Part shown: positions 21,940 to 30,217 of the stretch, in pieces
How the letters are laid out: each line of letters opens with the position of its first letter
Position numbering within the stretch: the stretch's first letter is position 1
NCBI RefSeq assembly: GCF_000469345.1
Contig: NZ_KI271128.1
Coordinates: forward strand, 63,585-111,279
Reading direction: 5' to 3'
Source: Eubacterium ramulus ATCC 29099
GTDB lineage: Bacteria > Bacillota > Clostridia > Lachnospirales > Lachnospiraceae
DNA: 47,695 nucleotides
The notes under the pieces: model-generated
The model's input: only the letters and a program-made list of their open reading frames with translations
Told to the model about the DNA's origin: nothing
The model's database searches: none
Position numbers and translations under genes: made by a program

Positions 21940-22929
21940 ATGAAAATTGTTGATATGCACTGTGATACGTTGTCTGCCCTGCTTTCTGCAAAACGTCAGG
22001 GCAAAAACTTTGATTTTGAGAACTCTGATACTCAGATTTCATTGTCTAAAATGCAGGCGGGGGACTATCTGCTCCAGAACTTCGCCATCTTTGTAAATCT
22101 CGGTGAAACCGACTCACCGCTACCGGAAGCGCTGGAAATGATTCTGCTCTTTGAATCTGAAATGGAAAAACATGCTGATCTGATCCGTCCGGTCCGTTCT
22201 TACGCTGACATCGAGCAAAACCAGGCAGATGGTGTCATGTCTGCTCTACTCACCGGCGAAGAAGGCGAGATTACAATGGGGAATCCGGATTTTCTTTATT
22301 TCTTATACAAACTCGGCATGCGTATGATGACACTCACCTGGAACTATGAAAACTCTCTCGGTTTTCCAAATGTCAGACTGGATAAGAAAGCATCTGCTTC
22401 TTCCGACAGATACTGCCTGAGCCAGAACAAAGGTCTGAAAGAACAGGGGATTGTCTTTCTGGAAGAAATGGAACGTCTTGGCATGATCATTGATGTCTCT
22501 CACCTTTCTGATGCCGGTTTTTATGATGTGCTGGAGCACACCACAAAACCTTTCGTGGCAAGCCATTCCAATGCCCGCAGTGTCTGCCCTGCAGTAAGAA
22601 ATCTTACAGATGACATGGTTCGCCGGCTGGCAGAACGCGGCGGAATCACCGGTATTAATTTCTGCAAAGAATTTCTCGGAAAACCGGATGTCTCCCAGAA
22701 CTATCTGGATCAGGCTGTGGTACATATGAAATACCTGATAAATCTTGGCGGAGAAGATTTTGTTGCGCTTGGTTCTGACTTTGATGGCATTACACGCTAT
22801 CACGATCTGTCCGACTGCAGTGTTATGCCAAAACTGGTCCACACAATGAAAAAAGCCGGCCTGACGCCGACTCAGATTGAAAAAATCTGTTATAAAAACA
22901 CCTTACGTGTCTATCGTGAACTGCTATAA
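21940..22929 (+). CDS. Membrane dipeptidase-family (M19) metallopeptidase
   Basis: M19 enzymes are dinuclear zinc dipeptidases that cleave small peptides, often including D-residues. The 329-residue protein begins MKIVDMHCDTLS with the metal-binding His-x-Asp, has LLTGEEGE with the bridging Glu, DVSHLSDAGFYDVLE and ASHSNARSVCP with the two further His ligands, and GSDFDGI with the late Asp near residue 280. No signal peptide is present, so it is cytoplasmic here. The start follows AGGGGA by eight bases. Substrate is unknown; peptidoglycan-derived or dietary dipeptides are plausible. Confidence 0.92.
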   Translation: MKIVDMHCDTLSALLSAKRQGKNFDFENSDTQISLSKMQAGDYLLQNFAIFVNLGETDSPLPEALEMILLFESEMEKHADLIRPVRSYADIEQNQADGVMSALLTGEEGEITMGNPDFLYFLYKLGMRMMTLTWNYENSLGFPNVRLDKKASASSDRYCLSQNKGLKEQGIVFLEEMERLGMIIDVSHLSDAGFYDVLEHTTKPFVASHSNARSVCPAVRNLTDDMVRRLAERGGITGINFCKEFLGKPDVSQNYLDQAVVHMKYLINLGGEDFVALGSDFDGITRYHDLSDCSVMPKLVHTMKKAGLTPTQIEKICYKNTLRVYRELL

Positions 22930-22966
22930 TTTCAAACGCACCTAAGACCTGGTGCGTGATTTTGGT

Positions 22967-23035
22967 CAGAATAAGCATCCTCCCACCATTTCGTTCTCTA
23001 CGCACTTTACGCGGGGGAATGCTTATTCTGCGTTA
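22967..23035. repeat. Family A palindromic repeat (degenerate copy)
   Basis: CAGAATAAGCAT... (from 22968) is the inverse of GGGGGAATGCTTATTCTG ending near 23031. The loop contains TTCTCTACGCACTT, resembling GCTCTACACACTT in the perfect copy at 30040-30111. It separates the converging dipeptidase and sigH genes and may act as their terminator. Confidence 0.7.
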
Positions 23036-23059
23036 AAAGGAAGCGGGATCCGTTCACTT

Positions 23060-23665
23060 TTACTTATGGCATCTGAGCTTCAGGATTTTCGTCTTGATCC
23101 GTTGCAGTGCATTATCAATGGATTTCTCCGTCTTTCCCATCTTCCGGGCAATCTGCCGGTAATTCCATCCATCCAGATATGCATCCAGTACCTTATTTTC
23201 CATAGGGCTCAATGTTTCATGAATGTCCTGAAGAAATGCAGCCACCGTTTCCTGATCAATGAGCATCTGTTCCGGATTATCCTGAGGACTGTTCAGACTG
23301 TCCTCCAGAGGTACTGTTTCCGAATCCATATCGGACCCGGACAGCGATACATATGCATTCAGAGGAACATGCTTCTTTCGCCCTGCAGCTTCAATTGCAT
23401 GATAAATCTGCCTGCTGATGCACAGTTCTGCAAAATGAAAAAAACTGCTTTTTTTGCTGTCAAAATCCCGCACTGCTTTAAACAGGCCGATCATTCCTTC
23501 CTGCACCAGATCATCAGTATCCCCGCCAAGTAAAAAGACAGCATTTGCCTTTTTACGGACGAGGTATTTATATTTTTCCATCAGAAAATCCATCACAGCG
23601 GAATCTCCGTCCCGCAGTTGTTCAATCAGTTCTTCGTCCGTAAAGGCATCATACTGTCTTTTCAT
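23060..23665 (-). CDS. sigH: RNA polymerase sigma factor SigH (sigma-70 family)
   Basis: The 201-residue protein has sigma region 2 (DDLVQEGMIGLFKAVRDFD, residues about 50-68, and SSFFHFAELCISRQIYHAI) and region 4 with LSPMENKVLDAYLDGWNYRQ leading into the HTH IARKMGKTEKSIDNALQRIK. This is the SigH/SpoIIA-independent type that in clostridia lies downstream of rlmB, as here; in spore formers SigH drives early sporulation and transition-phase genes. Only 20 bases separate it from rlmB and its ribosome site is weak, so it is probably translated from the cysS-mrnC-rlmB transcript. Confidence 0.9.
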   Translation of the reverse strand: MKRQYDAFTDEELIEQLRDGDSAVMDFLMEKYKYLVRKKANAVFLLGGDTDDLVQEGMIGLFKAVRDFDSKKSSFFHFAELCISRQIYHAIEAAGRKKHVPLNAYVSLSGSDMDSETVPLEDSLNSPQDNPEQMLIDQETVAAFLQDIHETLSPMENKVLDAYLDGWNYRQIARKMGKTEKSIDNALQRIKTKILKLRCHK

Positions 23666-23685
23666 ATCTTATGATTCCGTTCTTG

Positions 23686-24432
23686 TTATTTTTTCTGCAG
23701 GCGCTGGCGCACGATCTCATAAGCCAGAACTCCTGCTGCCACAGAAGCGTTCAGGGAATCAATATCCCCTTTCATCGGAATGGATGCCGTAAAATCACAG
23801 TTTTCTCTTACTAACTTACTGACACCATCACCTTCGTTTCCGATGACCAGACCGATCGGTCCGGTTAGATTCTGACGGTACATCACTTCACCGTCCATAT
23901 CTGCACATACAAACCACAGCCCCTGTTTTTTCAATTCCTTCATGGTGGCACTCAGATTTGTCACTTTCGCCACCGGTGTATAGTTTAAGGCTCCCGCGGA
24001 AGTTTTTGCCACCGTAGCAGTCAAACCAACGGCACGGTTTTTCGGAATGATGACACCGTGTGCCCCCGCCAGGTTAGCAGTACGGATGATAGCTCCCAGA
24101 TTATGCGGATCTTCAATTCCATCTAACAGAAAGATAAATGGCGGCTCTCCGTTTTCCTCAGCTTTTGCCAGAATATCCTCCACAGTTGCATAATTGTATG
24201 CTGCCGCATAAGCGATAACCCCCTGATGTTTCTTTGTTTCAGACATATTATCAAGACGGTCTTTGGAAACAAATTTTACCATGGTACCATGTTTCTTTGC
24301 CTCCCGCAAAATTGTTTTGATCGGGCCATCCTGACAGCCCTCCAGCACAAATACCTTGTCAATCGTCTTGCCGGAACGAAATGCTTCCAGAACCGCATTT
24401 CTGCCCTCGATGGTTAATTCTTCATATCTCAT
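23686..24432 (-). CDS. rlmB: 23S rRNA (guanosine-2'-O-)-methyltransferase RlmB, SpoU family
   Basis: RlmB-type SpoU enzymes methylate a ribose in 23S rRNA. The 248-residue protein has the N-terminal substrate-binding domain (RNAVLEAFRSGKTIDKVFV) and the knotted SPOUT domain with DGIEDPHNLGAIIRTA (motif 1), GLVIGNEGDGVSKL (motif 2) and SIPMKGDIDSLNASVAAGV (motif 3). All three motifs are intact. It starts seven bases after AGGAG and sits between mrnC and sigH, as in many Firmicutes. Confidence 0.95.
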   Translation of the reverse strand: MRYEELTIEGRNAVLEAFRSGKTIDKVFVLEGCQDGPIKTILREAKKHGTMVKFVSKDRLDNMSETKKHQGVIAYAAAYNYATVEDILAKAEENGEPPFIFLLDGIEDPHNLGAIIRTANLAGAHGVIIPKNRAVGLTATVAKTSAGALNYTPVAKVTNLSATMKELKKQGLWFVCADMDGEVMYRQNLTGPIGLVIGNEGDGVSKLVRENCDFTASIPMKGDIDSLNASVAAGVLAYEIVRQRLQKK

Positions 24433-24499
24433 GTATGTTCTCCTGGTTATTTCTTATTTTTTATTTAAGCACTCAGACGCTTCTTTTGACCTGTACAGA

Positions 24500-24970
24500 T
24501 CATGAACGGTGTGTTTTTTCTTCTTTACCCAAACCGTCCAGTCCCAGAACGGTCAGTTCCAGAATCCGGTCAAACCGATCCGCCAGATACAGATATCCCA
24601 TCAGAGCCTCAAATCCTGTAGCCCGTCGGTAATCACTCATACTTGCATTTTTCGCCATAGTTGGAGACTTCGCATTCCGGCCACGCTTGTAGACCGCTTC
24701 TTCCTCTTCGGACAGCACCGGAAGCAGATATTCCATCATGGCGGACTGGGAATGTGCCTTCACCAGATGGCTTGTATGATTGTGAAGTTGGCTGGCTTTC
24801 GTATTACCCTGTGCAACAATCATGGAACGGATGACCAGATCATAAATACCGTCTCCGATATAAGCCAGTGTCAGCGGCGAGTATGTCCGGATATCTCCTT
24901 TTCGAATATCAAATGTTTCACGGATTGCACTGAAAATTGGCAATGCTGCAGTATCTACGCTCTTTTCCAT
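24500..24970 (-). CDS. mrnC: Mini-ribonuclease III
   Basis: Mini-III matures the ends of 23S rRNA in Firmicutes. The 156-residue protein is a lone RNase III catalytic domain without the dsRNA-binding domain: [16 protein letters not shown] carries the first acidic residues and [16 protein letters not shown] the second set with the catalytic Glu. Its start overlaps the end of cysS by 16 bases and its GAAGGAG site lies inside cysS, showing translational coupling. The cysS-mrnC pairing is a conserved Firmicutes arrangement. Confidence 0.95.
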   Translation of the reverse strand: MEKSVDTAALPIFSAIRETFDIRKGDIRTYSPLTLAYIGDGIYDLVIRSMIVAQGNTKASQLHNHTSHLVKAHSQSAMMEYLLPVLSEEEEAVYKRGRNAKSPTMAKNASMSDYRRATGFEALMGYLYLADRFDRILELTVLGLDGLGKEEKTHRS

Positions 24971-26376
24971 GTAACTCCTTCTCTTGTATCCTTCAGAATA
25001 ATTCCCATTGCAGCCAGTTCATCACGGATTTCGTCCGCACGGGCAAAGTTTTTCTCTTTTCTTGCATCCTGACGTTCTTTAATAAGTTTCTCAATATCTG
25101 CGTCCAGAATCTCTGCTTCTTTCTCCACAATGATTCCCAGCACATCGCACAGTTCTTTTAATTTGGCATATAATGCATCAATGTATGCCTTGCTGTTCTC
25201 GCCGGAAACATTAGTATTGCAGAATTTAACATACTCAAATACTGCAGATACTGCATCCGCTGTGTTGAAATCGTCATCCATGGCAGCCTCAAATTTTTCC
25301 TGATAAGCATGAGACTGATTCAGCAGATCTTTCTCTGCTTCTGACAGTTCACCGGCTGTGCTTCCGGACAATCTCTGCAGGTTCTCTGCCGCTGTCACAA
25401 TGCGCTCCAGGCCGCTCTTTGCTGCTTCCATCAGATCTGCGCTGAAATTTAACGGACTTCTGTAATGAGCGGAAAGCATAAAGAAACGCAATACCTGAAG
25501 GTCATATTTCTCACCGATTTCTCTTACCGTAAAGAAGTTGCCGAGAGATTTGGACATTTTCTTGTTATCAATATTCAAAAATGCATTGTGCAGCCAGTAT
25601 TTCGCAAACGGTACACCGTTGGCTGCCTCACTCTGTGCGATCTCGTTTTCATGATGCGGGAAAATCAGATCCTCGCCGCCTGCATGAATGTCAATCTCAT
25701 CACCCAGATATTTTTTTGACATGACAGAACACTCAATATGCCAGCCCGGACGACCCTGGCACCACGGAGACTCCCAGTACGGTTCACCGTCTTTTTTCGG
25801 TTTCCAGAGCACAAAATCCAGCGGATCTTCTTTCAGATCACCGGTCACTTTGATACTTCTGTGTCCTGCTTCCAGATCATCTATGTTCTTATGGGAAAGT
25901 TTTCCGTAATCTTTGAACTTTCTGGTACGGTAATATACGGTTCCATCCGCTGCCGCATATGCATATCCTTTCTCAATCAATGTACTGATCATATCCAGCA
26001 TACCCTGGATTTCCTGCGTAGCCAACGGATGTGTGGTTGCCGGTTTTACATTCATATCGTGCATATCTTTTTTGCACTCTTCGATGTACTGTTGGGACAC
26101 CTCCTCGGCTGTACGGCCCTCTTCCATGGCTTTTTTGATGATCTTGTCATCCACATCCGTAAAGTTAGACACATAATTTACTTCGTATCCTTTGTATTCC
26201 ATATATCTGCGCACAGTGTCAAATACAATCATCGGACGGGCATTTCCAATATGGATAAAGTTATATACGGTAGGTCCGCATACATACATACTTACTTTTC
26301 CTTCATGTAAAGGTACAAATTCTTCTTTCTGTTTTGTCAGTGTATTGTAAAGTTTCATTCCATTTAAGCAGGTCAC
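24955..26376 (-). CDS. cysS: Cysteinyl-tRNA synthetase
   Basis: CysS charges tRNA-Cys. The protein has the class I signature [15 protein letters not shown], a zinc site formed by CGPT, a mid-protein CSVMS and HxxE ([12 protein letters not shown]), and [11 protein letters not shown], the KMSKS loop. Length is typical. I chose a GTG start at 26376, six bases after AAGGAG, giving 473 residues; the ATG six codons later (MKLYNTL, 26358) looks more like family N termini but has its ribosome site about 24 bases away, and a TTG at 26394 contains the ribosome site itself. It heads cysS-mrnC-rlmB-sigH. No T-box was seen in the short upstream gap. Confidence 0.95.
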   Translation of the reverse strand: MTCLNGMKLYNTLTKQKEEFVPLHEGKVSMYVCGPTVYNFIHIGNARPMIVFDTVRRYMEYKGYEVNYVSNFTDVDDKIIKKAMEEGRTAEEVSQQYIEECKKDMHDMNVKPATTHPLATQEIQGMLDMISTLIEKGYAYAAADGTVYYRTRKFKDYGKLSHKNIDDLEAGHRSIKVTGDLKEDPLDFVLWKPKKDGEPYWESPWCQGRPGWHIECSVMSKKYLGDEIDIHAGGEDLIFPHHENEIAQSEAANGVPFAKYWLHNAFLNIDNKKMSKSLGNFFTVREIGEKYDLQVLRFFMLSAHYRSPLNFSADLMEAAKSGLERIVTAAENLQRLSGSTAGELSEAEKDLLNQSHAYQEKFEAAMDDDFNTADAVSAVFEYVKFCNTNVSGENSKAYIDALYAKLKELCDVLGIIVEKEAEILDADIEKLIKERQDARKEKNFARADEIRDELAAMGIILKDTREGVTWKRA

Positions 26377-26475
26377 CCCGCTCTCCTTTCTCAATTCTGT
26401 TTCTTAAATATGCGCACCTCCCGTGCACTTATTTAAAAATTATTTTCAATTGCCTGTAACCCACAGACGATTTCC

Positions 26476-27567
26476 TTATTTCTTCATCAGAACAGCTGCC
26501 ACGATTTCGTCCATCTGCTCTTTCTTTTCTTCAATATCCAGCACCAGGAAAAACTGATTCACGGCACGGTACAGGTTCTGGCGTTCATCGGAAAAATTGG
26601 TCATATTCCGGTCACCGCTAAGATAATCCGTCAGAAAATGAATACCACTTTCCATAGTCATCAGCCATACCGCATACACCATCAATTCTTTTTCTTTTGC
26701 TGTCAGGATCCGTCCCATCTCATGACAGTAGCCCTGCACATAGCCCCGAAAAAGTTCCATATCAAGCTCAATATTGCCAAATTTTTCATCTTCCGTAAAT
26801 GTCGCTGCACCGGCGCGCACCGCATCTCCGAAATCCAGTATGGATGCTCCCGGCATCACAGTATCCAGATCGATCAGGCAAATTGCTTTCTTACTATCAC
26901 TGTCGATCAGCACATTACTGTATCGTGTATCATTGTGTGTGACACGTTTTGGAATCTGCTTTGACTCAATAGCTTCCTGAATCTCATTCAGCTTTTTGGA
27001 ACGATCCAGCACAAACTGAATCTGCTCCTGACAGTCTGAAGTACGAAAGCAAATATCCGCACGGACTGCATCCAGCAGCTGACGCATCGCATTCTTCATA
27101 TCATGCAGCTTCGGCACCGTAACTCCGAGCTGACTGCTGTCAAAATCACGCAGTCTCCGATGAAACACGCCGACCGCATTGGCAGCCTCATATGCCTGCT
27201 CCGGTGTCGTCGGTTTTTCCATTTCCTCACCACAGCAGATCATCCGGTATAAACGGAAATAACTGCCGTTTTCCGTCTGCAGAAGCTGATTGCCTGCCTT
27301 CGTCCGGATAAATGTCAGTCCTTCCAGCTGCGGATCCCGTCCTTCCTGCTCGATTACCTCATGCAGGTATTCTGTGACAAGGAACAGATTATTCATCACC
27401 TCTGTAGGATATTTGAACACGATATGGTTCATCTCCTGAAGGACATAATGCTCTCCGCCGCAGACAATCTCATATGTGTGGTTCACGGTTCCATGACCCA
27501 GAGGTTTCACATCCGTGATCTCTCCTTCAATCTGAAATTTACTGATAATTTCTTCAAACTTTAACAT
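26476..27567 (-). CDS. N-acetylhexosamine 1-kinase (NahK)-like phosphotransferase
   Basis: The 363-residue protein belongs to the choline/aminoglycoside kinase fold: DVKPLGHGTVNHTYEI for nucleotide binding, VLQEMN with the N-lobe strand, the Brenner motif RVTHNDTRYSNVLID, and IDLDTVMPGASILDFGDAVR with the metal-binding Asp. From memory it matches bifidobacterial NahK closely along the catalytic region and the late TMESGIHFLTDYLSGD. NahK phosphorylates GlcNAc/GalNAc at C1 in use of mucin and milk glycans. The usual partners (GNB/LNB phosphorylase, galT, galE) are not nearby, so substrate remains inferred. The start is set by GGAGG seven bases before ATG 27567; the longer frame overlaps ispF. 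Confidence 0.7.
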   Translation of the reverse strand: MLKFEEIISKFQIEGEITDVKPLGHGTVNHTYEIVCGGEHYVLQEMNHIVFKYPTEVMNNLFLVTEYLHEVIEQEGRDPQLEGLTFIRTKAGNQLLQTENGSYFRLYRMICCGEEMEKPTTPEQAYEAANAVGVFHRRLRDFDSSQLGVTVPKLHDMKNAMRQLLDAVRADICFRTSDCQEQIQFVLDRSKKLNEIQEAIESKQIPKRVTHNDTRYSNVLIDSDSKKAICLIDLDTVMPGASILDFGDAVRAGAATFTEDEKFGNIELDMELFRGYVQGYCHEMGRILTAKEKELMVYAVWLMTMESGIHFLTDYLSGDRNMTNFSDERQNLYRAVNQFFLVLDIEEKKEQMDEIVAAVLMKK

Positions 27568-27646
27568 CTTTCTACCTCCATGGTCAGACCAATTTTTTAA
27601 CAAAGTGCTTCTTCTGCCAGACATGTAAAGGTCAGATTTATCATCC

Positions 27647-28183
27647 TCAATGACATCCCGCACAGCCCGGGCATCCACCTTCACTGTCACCCACAGCCAC
27701 ACTGTTTTCATAAATCGTTGACAACATGCAGACTGCATTTGCGGAAATACCTTCTTCCCGTCCGGTAAATCCCAGATGCTCTTCCGTGGTAGCCTTAACA
27801 TTCACCTGATTTTTTGCAAGATGAAGGGTATCCGCAATATTCTGCTCCATCTCTTCAATATAAGGACGAAGTTTCGGTTTCTGAGCGATTACCGTTGCAT
27901 CGATATTTTCGATAATATAATGCTCCTGCTCCAACAGATTTCCCACATGCTCGAGCAGCTTCAGACTGGAAATGCCACGATATTTTTCATCCGTATCCGG
28001 AAAATGCTTGCCGATATCTCCCAAAGCCGCTGCGCCCAGCAGCGCATCCATGACTGCATGCAGAAGCACATCCGCATCTGAGTGTCCAAGAAGTCCCAAC
28101 GTATGTGGTATCTCCACACCTCCAAGGATCAGCTTGCGATCTTCCGTCAGTTTATGCACATCATAACCCATTCCGATTCTCAT
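27647..28183 (-). CDS. ispF: 2-C-methyl-D-erythritol 2,4-cyclodiphosphate synthase with Cys-rich tail
   Basis: IspF forms the cyclodiphosphate in the MEP route to isoprenoids. The 178-residue protein has metal ligands Asp8 and His10 (GYDVHK) and His42 ([19 protein letters not shown] in a family-typical stretch), DIGKHFPD, and [18 protein letters not shown]. Family members usually end about here plus ten residues; this one adds about 20 residues ending [10 protein letters not shown], a CxxCxxCH motif. The tail is in frame and ends at a clean stop. The start at 28183 was preferred because the first 13 codons of the longer frame lack a ribosome site. It is 79 bases upstream of the NahK-like gene on the same strand. 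Confidence 0.93.
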   Translation of the reverse strand: MRIGMGYDVHKLTEDRKLILGGVEIPHTLGLLGHSDADVLLHAVMDALLGAAALGDIGKHFPDTDEKYRGISSLKLLEHVGNLLEQEHYIIENIDATVIAQKPKLRPYIEEMEQNIADTLHLAKNQVNVKATTEEHLGFTGREEGISANAVCMLSTIYENSVAVGDSEGGCPGCAGCH

Positions 28184-28268
28184 AACTGTATCTGCACCTC
28201 TTTTCTCTTCTATTTGCCCCAAGAGCCTATTTGGTATTTAGTTTATCACACTTCCCGAAAAATTTCCA

Positions 28269-28298
28269 TTGACTTCCCGTTTTTTTCTTTGTTAATAT
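28269..28298 (+). promoter_or_regulatory. Predicted promoter of the FUSC gene
   Basis: TTGACT (28269-28274) and TAATAT (28293-28298) are 18 bases apart, in the divergent gap between ispF and the FUSC gene. Confidence 0.5.
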
Positions 28299-28412
28299 AA
28301 ATTAATATAAATTTCAAGGTTACAGTTCATTCCTCATGTACATTCAAGCATGCCTGCATAATAAGGAATGATGCGCGTGAACCATAATAATCGTATATTC
28401 AGAGGTGATTTT

Positions 28413-29981
28413 TTGAAATTATCAGATAAACAGAAAAAAATGCTGCAGGGTGCTGTCGCTCCGACCATTGTTGCCACCCTGATATTTTTTATTACATATT
28501 TCTTTTTCGGCATGGAAAACACCATGATCGGACCATTTGCCACGCTGTCTTTCCTGCGCTGCAGGAATATGTGCAACCACTACGAATGTCTGATCCGGAA
28601 TTTTTCCGTGTATATGATCATGGCTGTACTTTCCTTTCTGGCTGTACTGAATCTGCCACTGTGCATCATTGTCAATGCCATTGCACTGTTCTGGATCGCC
28701 TGTCTGCTCATTGATGAATACAATCCAAACAATTATTTTCCGGCAGGAATGGCACTGATTTTTTTCCAGATTGCACCGGTGCATACAGTATCTGACCTTG
28801 GAAACCGTCTGTTGGCTCTTCTGGCAAGTTTTGGCATCGTATTTTTATTTGCCTGGTTTCTTTCTTTGAATACAACCGTACAAAACCGGTTAAAGGCACT
28901 GATTTCTGATGGATTTGATGTATGTAAGGAACTCCTGACACAGACCGGATGCATAACTGCAGATTCCCATTCTGCTCAAAACGAAACATCCGAACAGGTT
29001 CCGGAACTTCACAAAAAGCTCTGCACGATCAATCAGCACATCAGCCGCGAAATTTATTCTGCCAACCGTGCTACCCTGCGTTTAAAAGGGAAAACCAACT
29101 GGTACTGCCGCTTTGTCCTTGTATTCCAGATTATAAACTATCTGACGGATCACGCACAGGAGGATAACAACCAACAGACGGCACGGGGTATTTATGAAAA
29201 ATTTTATGCGCAGTTCCAGGAAATTGAACCTGCCACCGATTACCGGCGGCTGAATTTCCGCATCCGCAAACCTGATATCCGTAATCTGCGGTTTCGATTT
29301 GCACTGCGTCAGGTCATTGTACTGACTCCCTGTCTGGTACTTGCCTACCTGTGGCAGACAAACAATATCTACTGGCTGGTCATCTCCGTATTTTTTATGA
29401 TGATACCATTTACGGAATATACCATGCAACGGGTACGACAACGAGTATTTGGAACGATGGCAGGCATTGTCCTTAGCTTCATCCTTTTTACAATCTTCCC
29501 GGATTTCACTTCCAGAGTTGTAATTATGACAGCAGCGAACTTTTTAATCTATGCGGCGGACGGATATGGTCCCACAGTTGCTTTCATTACATGTTCTGCC
29601 CTCGCACTGCAGTCCATCGACAGCAATATACCTGTCGTATTGACACAACGGCTGATCTACACATTACTTGGCGGCGGGATTGCTCTGCTCTCCAACCGGT
29701 ATATTTTCCCGGTTCGGCTCCAGAAACAGATGCAATATCTCTTTGAACTGCTCCGCACTCTGCGGGAACAACTGGCAGAAATCGGTATCCACACCACACC
29801 CGGGGATAATTCCAGACGTCACCAGATCGATCAGCTGATCATAAAATCCTATTTGCTCTCTACACGCGCGGAAGATTTGCAGGCGTCTCTGCCGGAAATG
29901 CAGAAATATTCCGACTTTGAGGATGCAAGGAAACAGCATATGGAATTTCTGGCTTCCTATCTGGCACAATATATGGCATAG
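28413..29981 (+). CDS. FUSC-family (aromatic acid exporter-like) membrane protein
   Basis: About 522 residues with two sets of transmembrane helices: five or six near residues 10-150, a cytoplasmic helical stretch of about 170 residues, and a second set from FALRQVIVLTPCLVLAYLW, followed by a cytoplasmic C terminus. This is the YccS/AaeB-like FUSC layout, associated with export of aromatic acids; the substrate here is unknown. The start is uncertain: TTG at 28413 has AGAGGTGA five bases before it, whereas ATGs at 28368 and 28371 have AAGGA almost touching them. It converges on the acetylglutamate-kinase-like gene. Confidence 0.75.
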   Translation: MKLSDKQKKMLQGAVAPTIVATLIFFITYFFFGMENTMIGPFATLSFLRCRNMCNHYECLIRNFSVYMIMAVLSFLAVLNLPLCIIVNAIALFWIACLLIDEYNPNNYFPAGMALIFFQIAPVHTVSDLGNRLLALLASFGIVFLFAWFLSLNTTVQNRLKALISDGFDVCKELLTQTGCITADSHSAQNETSEQVPELHKKLCTINQHISREIYSANRATLRLKGKTNWYCRFVLVFQIINYLTDHAQEDNNQQTARGIYEKFYAQFQEIEPATDYRRLNFRIRKPDIRNLRFRFALRQVIVLTPCLVLAYLWQTNNIYWLVISVFFMMIPFTEYTMQRVRQRVFGTMAGIVLSFILFTIFPDFTSRVVIMTAANFLIYAADGYGPTVAFITCSALALQSIDSNIPVVLTQRLIYTLLGGGIALLSNRYIFPVRLQKQMQYLFELLRTLREQLAEIGIHTTPGDNSRRHQIDQLIIKSYLLSTRAEDLQASLPEMQKYSDFEDARKQHMEFLASYLAQYMA

Positions 29982-29993
29982 TTTCTGATAGAT

Positions 29994-30037
29994 CCGAGCA
30001 AAGCGGACATTCGCAATCCGCTTTCGCTACTTGCTCA
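29994..30037. repeat. Family B palindromic repeat (copy 2)
   Basis: GAGCAAAGCGGA...TCCGCTTT...TTGCTC forms a hairpin with an 8-bp core (30001-30008 with 30018-30025). It shares GACATTCGCAATCCGC with 10787-10816 and AAAGCGGACATTC with 46557-46569. Confidence 0.6.
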
Positions 30038-30039
30038 TG

Positions 30040-30111
30040 AACGCAGAATAAGCATTCCCCACCGCTTAGTGCTCTACACACTTGAAGCGGGGGAATGCTT
30101 ATTCTGCGTTC
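30040..30111. repeat. Family A palindromic repeat (near-perfect copy)
   Basis: GAACGCAGAATAAGCATTCC (from 30040) is exactly inverted at the right end (to 30111), and the arms continue through CCGCTT/AAGCGG with a single bulged A, giving about 27 bp of stem. The 18-base loop contains GCTCTACACACTT. A degenerate copy lies at 22967-23035. It sits between converging genes. Confidence 0.85.
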
Positions 30112-30120
30112 AAAAAGAGA

Positions 30121-30180
30121 AAACCGGAGTATTTTTCTCAGCCAGCAATCGCTGATTGAAAAAAATACTCCGGTTTTTAT
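30121..30180. terminator. Bidirectional terminator between the FUSC and acetylglutamate-kinase-like genes
   Basis: AAACCGGAGTATTTTT (30121-30136) pairs perfectly with 30161-30176, followed by TTTTA on the plus strand and T-rich sequence on the minus strand. The inner loop contains GCCAGCAATCGCTG. Confidence 0.8.
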
Positions 30181-30217
30181 GATACCTGCCTGAAAATTCT
30201 CCAGCTCCCCTCAGGTT

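Noticed and set aside
27568-27801. Longer start for the NahK-like protein
   Set aside because: The extension overlaps ispF in another frame and looks like its shadow; the ATG at 27567 has GGAGG at ideal spacing.
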